A stretch of 7,635 nucleotides of DNA. It comes from Puniceicoccaceae bacterium (GTDB lineage: Bacteria > Verrucomicrobiota > Verrucomicrobiia > Opitutales > Coraliomargaritaceae). Positions 5,591 to 7,635 of this stretch are shown here, one piece after another; position 1 is the stretch's first letter; each line of letters begins with the position of its first letter. The position numbers were made by a program, and so were the translations under genes. The stretch lies in assembly GCA_003567255.1 (NCBI GenBank), contig PWZW01000187.1, positions 1 to 7,635 on the forward strand. Reading direction: 5' to 3'. The notes beneath the pieces were generated by a model. The model was not told the origin of the DNA, made no database searches, and was given only the letters and a program-made list of their open reading frames with translations.

Positions 5591-6760
5591 ATGCCAAGTA
5601 TTCTCATAGTTGATGATTCTCCCGGAGTTCACGAAACGCTCCGCACCCTACTGCGCGCGCAGGGCTTTGACACGGTCTTCTTTCGCTCTGCGGAGGATGC
5701 CTTCGAGCGATACACCCGGGAGCAGTTCGATGTGGTCTTGACCGACATCTGGATGAAACCGATGAACGGCGTCACCCTCCTGAAAAAAATCCTTCGGGAA
5801 GATCCTTTTGCGGTGGTCGTTATGATGACCGGCTTCGATTCCAAGGAATTCGTCATCCGTTCATTTAAAAACGGCGCCTTTGACTATCTTGAAAAACCTT
5901 TTCGATTTGAGACGCTCACACAGACGCTCAAGGCGGCGATTGAAGAGCGAAAGAAGCGCCTGGAGTGCAAAGCCTCCGGAAATCCCGGTATCTTCATCCA
6001 AACAACGGCGGAAGACGACGGTACTCAGCTTGAGGACGAACGCAGGGAAATCGAGGGCACGCGGGAAACGCTGCAACGCCTCGAGAAACAAATTAAAAAG
6101 CGTGAATTGCAGCTGAAGGAAAGTGAGCAAGCACTCTTTCGGCGAAGCGATGAACTCGCTGCCCAGCGAAGAAATCTCGATGCGGAAAAGGAAAACATCG
6201 ATGAAGAGATCAAGCAGCGGCTCCAAAAATACGACAGCCTCAATGAAGAGTTGCTGGAAAAAGAACGCTATCTGGAGAAAGCCATGAACACGCTGGGCGA
6301 GCGCGAGAACGAACTTGCGCGTCGAGAGGTCAAGCTGCAAGAGTCCAGGGCTGAACTGGAAGCGGCCCAAGAGATTGATACCGATGCGGTCCTCAAGGAA
6401 AGCGGAAACGGGGCCCTTAGCCCGGACACCGCAAAAATGCTTAAAGATTTGGAAATGCGTGCCCAACGCCTCGCCGAAGCCGAGGAAGCCGTTCAGGAAC
6501 GGGAGCAGTTTGTTGAAGAGAGCGAAAACACACTTTTCGACAAGGGCCAATCCCTGCAGGAACTGGAGACTAATCTAGAGCAAATGCAAGATGACCTCAA
6601 CAGTCGGGCGAAGGCTATCGAAGCTTTGGAAAAGAAACTGACTGAGGCCGCTCGTGACGGGGCGGAAGCTCCCCTGGTGGAAGCGCTCAAGCTTGAGCTC
6701 GAAGAGAAAACCGCTCGCATCGCCGCCCTCGAGAGGGAATTGACCAAAGAAAACGCCTGA
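5591..6760 (+). CDS. Response regulator: CheY-like receiver with long coiled coil
   Basis: The first about 120 of 389 residues are a complete receiver domain: ILIVDDS with the acidic pair Asp8/Asp9, phosphoacceptor Asp52 in VVLTDIWMKPMNG, Thr80 in VVMMTGF, and Lys102 in FDYLEKPF with Tyr99 at the switch position. All residues needed for phosphorylation and metal binding are present. After a short linker (about 120-145) comes a Glu/Lys/Arg/Leu-rich coiled coil (about 146-258), a break with Gly and Pro (about 262-280, KESGNGALSPDT), and a second coiled coil (about 283-387). Similar E-L-heptad elements recur (KRELQLKESEQALF, ERENELARREVKLQES, EREQFVEESENTLFDKGQ), suggesting internal duplication. 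No DNA-binding, GGDEF or phosphatase domain is seen, so output is probably by oligomerisation or scaffolding. No histidine kinase gene is in the window. It is divergent from the pseudokinase gene and ends 3 nt from the converging methyltransferase gene. ATG 5591 is fixed by the receiver N-terminus; no Shine-Dalgarno site is visible. Confidence 0.9.
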   Translation: MPSILIVDDSPGVHETLRTLLRAQGFDTVFFRSAEDAFERYTREQFDVVLTDIWMKPMNGVTLLKKILREDPFAVVVMMTGFDSKEFVIRSFKNGAFDYLEKPFRFETLTQTLKAAIEERKKRLECKASGNPGIFIQTTAEDDGTQLEDERREIEGTRETLQRLEKQIKKRELQLKESEQALFRRSDELAAQRRNLDAEKENIDEEIKQRLQKYDSLNEELLEKERYLEKAMNTLGERENELARREVKLQESRAELEAAQEIDTDAVLKESGNGALSPDTAKMLKDLEMRAQRLAEAEEAVQEREQFVEESENTLFDKGQSLQELETNLEQMQDDLNSRAKAIEALEKKLTEAARDGAEAPLVEALKLELEEKTARIAALERELTKENA

Positions 6761-6763
6761 AGG

Positions 6764-7513
6764 TTAACCTGACGTTCGCCGCCAAATGGACGCCTGCGCG
6801 AAGCTGTATTGATATTTTCTTCGGTGCTCGCGAATGATGAAGGGCATGTCTTCGACAGAGATGAGATCGAAGTGTCCACTTAACGCTTTGCTCAACCCCT
6901 CAAAGCCGCTCTGGCCAGGCTGACTCAGCCAACGCGCTTCCGGCGTGTAGGCATCCATCCAGGTGAGCGGTGTGGTGATGAGCAGGGTCCCTCCCTGGTT
7001 AAGTAAAGCAGGTAAACGGTCGAGCAGGAGCTCCGGCTGATTCAGGCGGCAAATCAGGTTACACGCCAAAACGAGATCAAACACTCCAAGATCGGCCGGC
7101 AGCGCCTGGGCATCCCCCTGCGCAAAATGCGTCGTTTCAGGCGATACACCTTCAGGTAGCGCAACTTCCAACTCAGTGAATTGCTTGCCCTCTTCGTGGC
7201 GTAAACAGGTGTGCCGCCCTTCACGTCCAATTTTCTGCGCTGCGCTGGCAAAAGAGCCGGAAAAATCGATACCTATACTTTGATCAAAGGTCCGGCTTAG
7301 CTCAAAAGTAGCGCCCCCAACGGCACAGCCAAGATCGAGCGCCCGCCGTTTGGGACGGGCGCCATGCGCGCTTAGCGCGGCCTGAGCGCATCGCTGCGGA
7401 AAGTTCAGCGCGGCATGCATCCCTTCCGGAAAGGCAAGCTGCTGTTCGGCAGTACCAAAGTGAAAGAGTAAGTACTGGTTGAGCAGATCCGTGGTTTCGT
7501 AGGTGTCAGACAT
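6764..7513 (-). CDS. OvoA C-terminal-like SAM methyltransferase (putative 4-mercaptohistidine N1-methyltransferase)
   Basis: This 249-residue class I SAM-dependent methyltransferase matches, from memory, the C-terminal domain of OvoA. That domain N1-methylates 4(5)-mercaptohistidine in the last step of ovothiol A synthesis. Signature stretches are the N-terminal YETTDLLNQYLLFHFG (5-20), LNFPQRCAQAAL (36-47), SAM motif I LDLGCAVGGATFELSRTFD (59-77), acidic motif II GIDFS with Asp83, GDAQALPADLGVFDLVLACN (133-152), GGTLLITTPLTWMDAYTP (174-191) and the C-terminal MPFIIREHRRKYQYSFAQAS (223-242). Its length is that of a whole stand-alone domain, not a fragment: it has its own ATG (7511-7513) just downstream of a terminator, and a clean TAA. 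The sulfoxide-synthase part of OvoA (DinB plus FGE-like domain) is not in the window; the FGE-like domain at 2203-2967 belongs to a kinase-like protein and lacks the DinB part. It could act with an unlinked OvoA or on another thiol-imidazole substrate. No Shine-Dalgarno site is seen. It converges on the receiver gene, with 3 nt between the stops. Confidence 0.85.
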   Translation of the reverse strand: MSDTYETTDLLNQYLLFHFGTAEQQLAFPEGMHAALNFPQRCAQAALSAHGARPKRRALDLGCAVGGATFELSRTFDQSIGIDFSGSFASAAQKIGREGRHTCLRHEEGKQFTELEVALPEGVSPETTHFAQGDAQALPADLGVFDLVLACNLICRLNQPELLLDRLPALLNQGGTLLITTPLTWMDAYTPEARWLSQPGQSGFEGLSKALSGHFDLISVEDMPFIIREHRRKYQYSFAQASIWRRTSG

Positions 7514-7534
7514 GGCCGTAATCTATTTTAACAA

Positions 7535-7540
7535 GGTATA
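7535..7540 (-). promoter_or_regulatory. Possible -10 element for the methyltransferase gene
   Basis: Read on the minus strand, TATACC lies 21 nt before the methyltransferase ATG and directly after the terminator T-run, where a new promoter is needed if the terminator is efficient. There is no good -35 match, since that region falls in the terminator stem. Low confidence. Confidence 0.18.
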
Positions 7541-7577
7541 AAAAAACCCGTCGCCCCGATGGGATGGGTGCGACGGG
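7540..7577 (-). terminator. Minus-strand intrinsic terminator of the right-edge gene
   Basis: Read on the minus strand, an 8-bp perfect stem (cccgtcgc 7577-7570 with gcgacggg 7554-7547) can be extended by a G/C-rich inner pairing (7555-7557 with 7566-7568). It is followed by T7 (7546-7540). It lies 17-54 nt after the stop codon of the partial gene at the right edge and upstream of the methyltransferase gene, so it separates those two transcripts. Confidence 0.85.
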
Positions 7578-7593
7578 CTGAAAGGAGCCGACT

Positions 7594-7635
7594 CTAGACT
7601 ACCGCAGCCTCAGCGGCGGGCGTTTTCAGTAGTTC
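7594..7635 (-). CDS. C-terminal 13 codons of an unidentified gene (partial)
   Basis: Of the three minus-strand frames entering from the right edge, only one stays open. It encodes ...ELLKTPAAEAAVV and ends at TAG (7596-7594), 17 nt before the intrinsic terminator. The Ala-rich tail is like the extended C-termini of some ribosomal and other abundant proteins, but 13 residues do not allow identification. The stop-then-terminator arrangement is the main support. Confidence 0.55.
   Translation of the reverse strand, partial: ELLKTPAAEAAVV

Noticed and set aside
5861..6550. A 229-codon minus-strand open frame opposite the coiled-coil gene
   Set aside because: Its Phe/Leu-rich product is the expected antisense shadow of Glu/Lys/Leu codons. 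The plus-strand receiver/coiled-coil gene clearly accounts for the region, and no family motif is visible.
6761..6770. Perfect 10-bp palindrome AGGTTAACCT at the convergent gene ends
   Set aside because: It overlaps the methyltransferase stop codon and last codons. A single 10-bp palindrome in several kb can arise by chance, and it has no loop to form a terminator.

Overview
The window looks like a chromosomal, moderately GC-rich segment of a Gram-negative-type bacterium. The best guess is the PVC superphylum, probably Verrucomicrobia (Opitutales/Puniceicoccaceae-like). This rests on three things: a kinase-like/PEGA/FGE-like membrane protein, a receiver domain joined to a long coiled coil, and a tiny lipoprotein ending in a Trp/Pro/Gly-rich tail. 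The assignment is inference from architecture, not a database result. No start codon in the window has a convincing AGGAGG-like site. No mobile element, CRISPR array, tRNA or rRNA is visible.

Left part (1-1247, plus strand): the 3' end of an unidentified beta-rich protein is followed after 17 nt by a 49-residue lipoprotein, then a strong intrinsic terminator (491-522). The start codon of rsmI (16S rRNA C1402 2'-O-methyltransferase) lies six bases after the terminator T-run. rsmI converges on ilvE with a 23-nt gap.

Middle part (1248-5590, mostly minus strand): a 1051-residue protein has an N-terminal kinase fold whose catalytic residues are lost, one transmembrane helix, about five PEGA-like domains and a C-terminal FGE/sulfatase-modifying-factor-like domain without the catalytic cysteines. 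Downstream on the same strand is a class IV branched-chain aminotransferase (ilvE). The 241-nt region upstream of the large gene is shared with a divergent gene and contains a 20-bp near-perfect palindrome.

Right part (5591-7635): the divergent gene encodes a CheY-like receiver with an intact phosphoacceptor site, followed by about 240 residues of coiled coil and no DNA-binding or enzymatic output domain. It converges, with only 3 nt between stop codons, on a stand-alone methyltransferase that closely resembles the C-terminal domain of OvoA (4-mercaptohistidine N1-methyltransferase, ovothiol synthesis). The right edge holds a minus-strand terminator and the last 13 codons of another gene.

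The likeliest new biology is the pair around 5350-5590: a membrane-spanning pseudokinase with periplasmic PEGA and FGE-like domains, divergent from a receiver/coiled-coil scaffold. That the two proteins work together is inferred only from their arrangement. The remaining genes look like housekeeping (RsmI, IlvE) or small-molecule metabolism (the OvoA-like methyltransferase).
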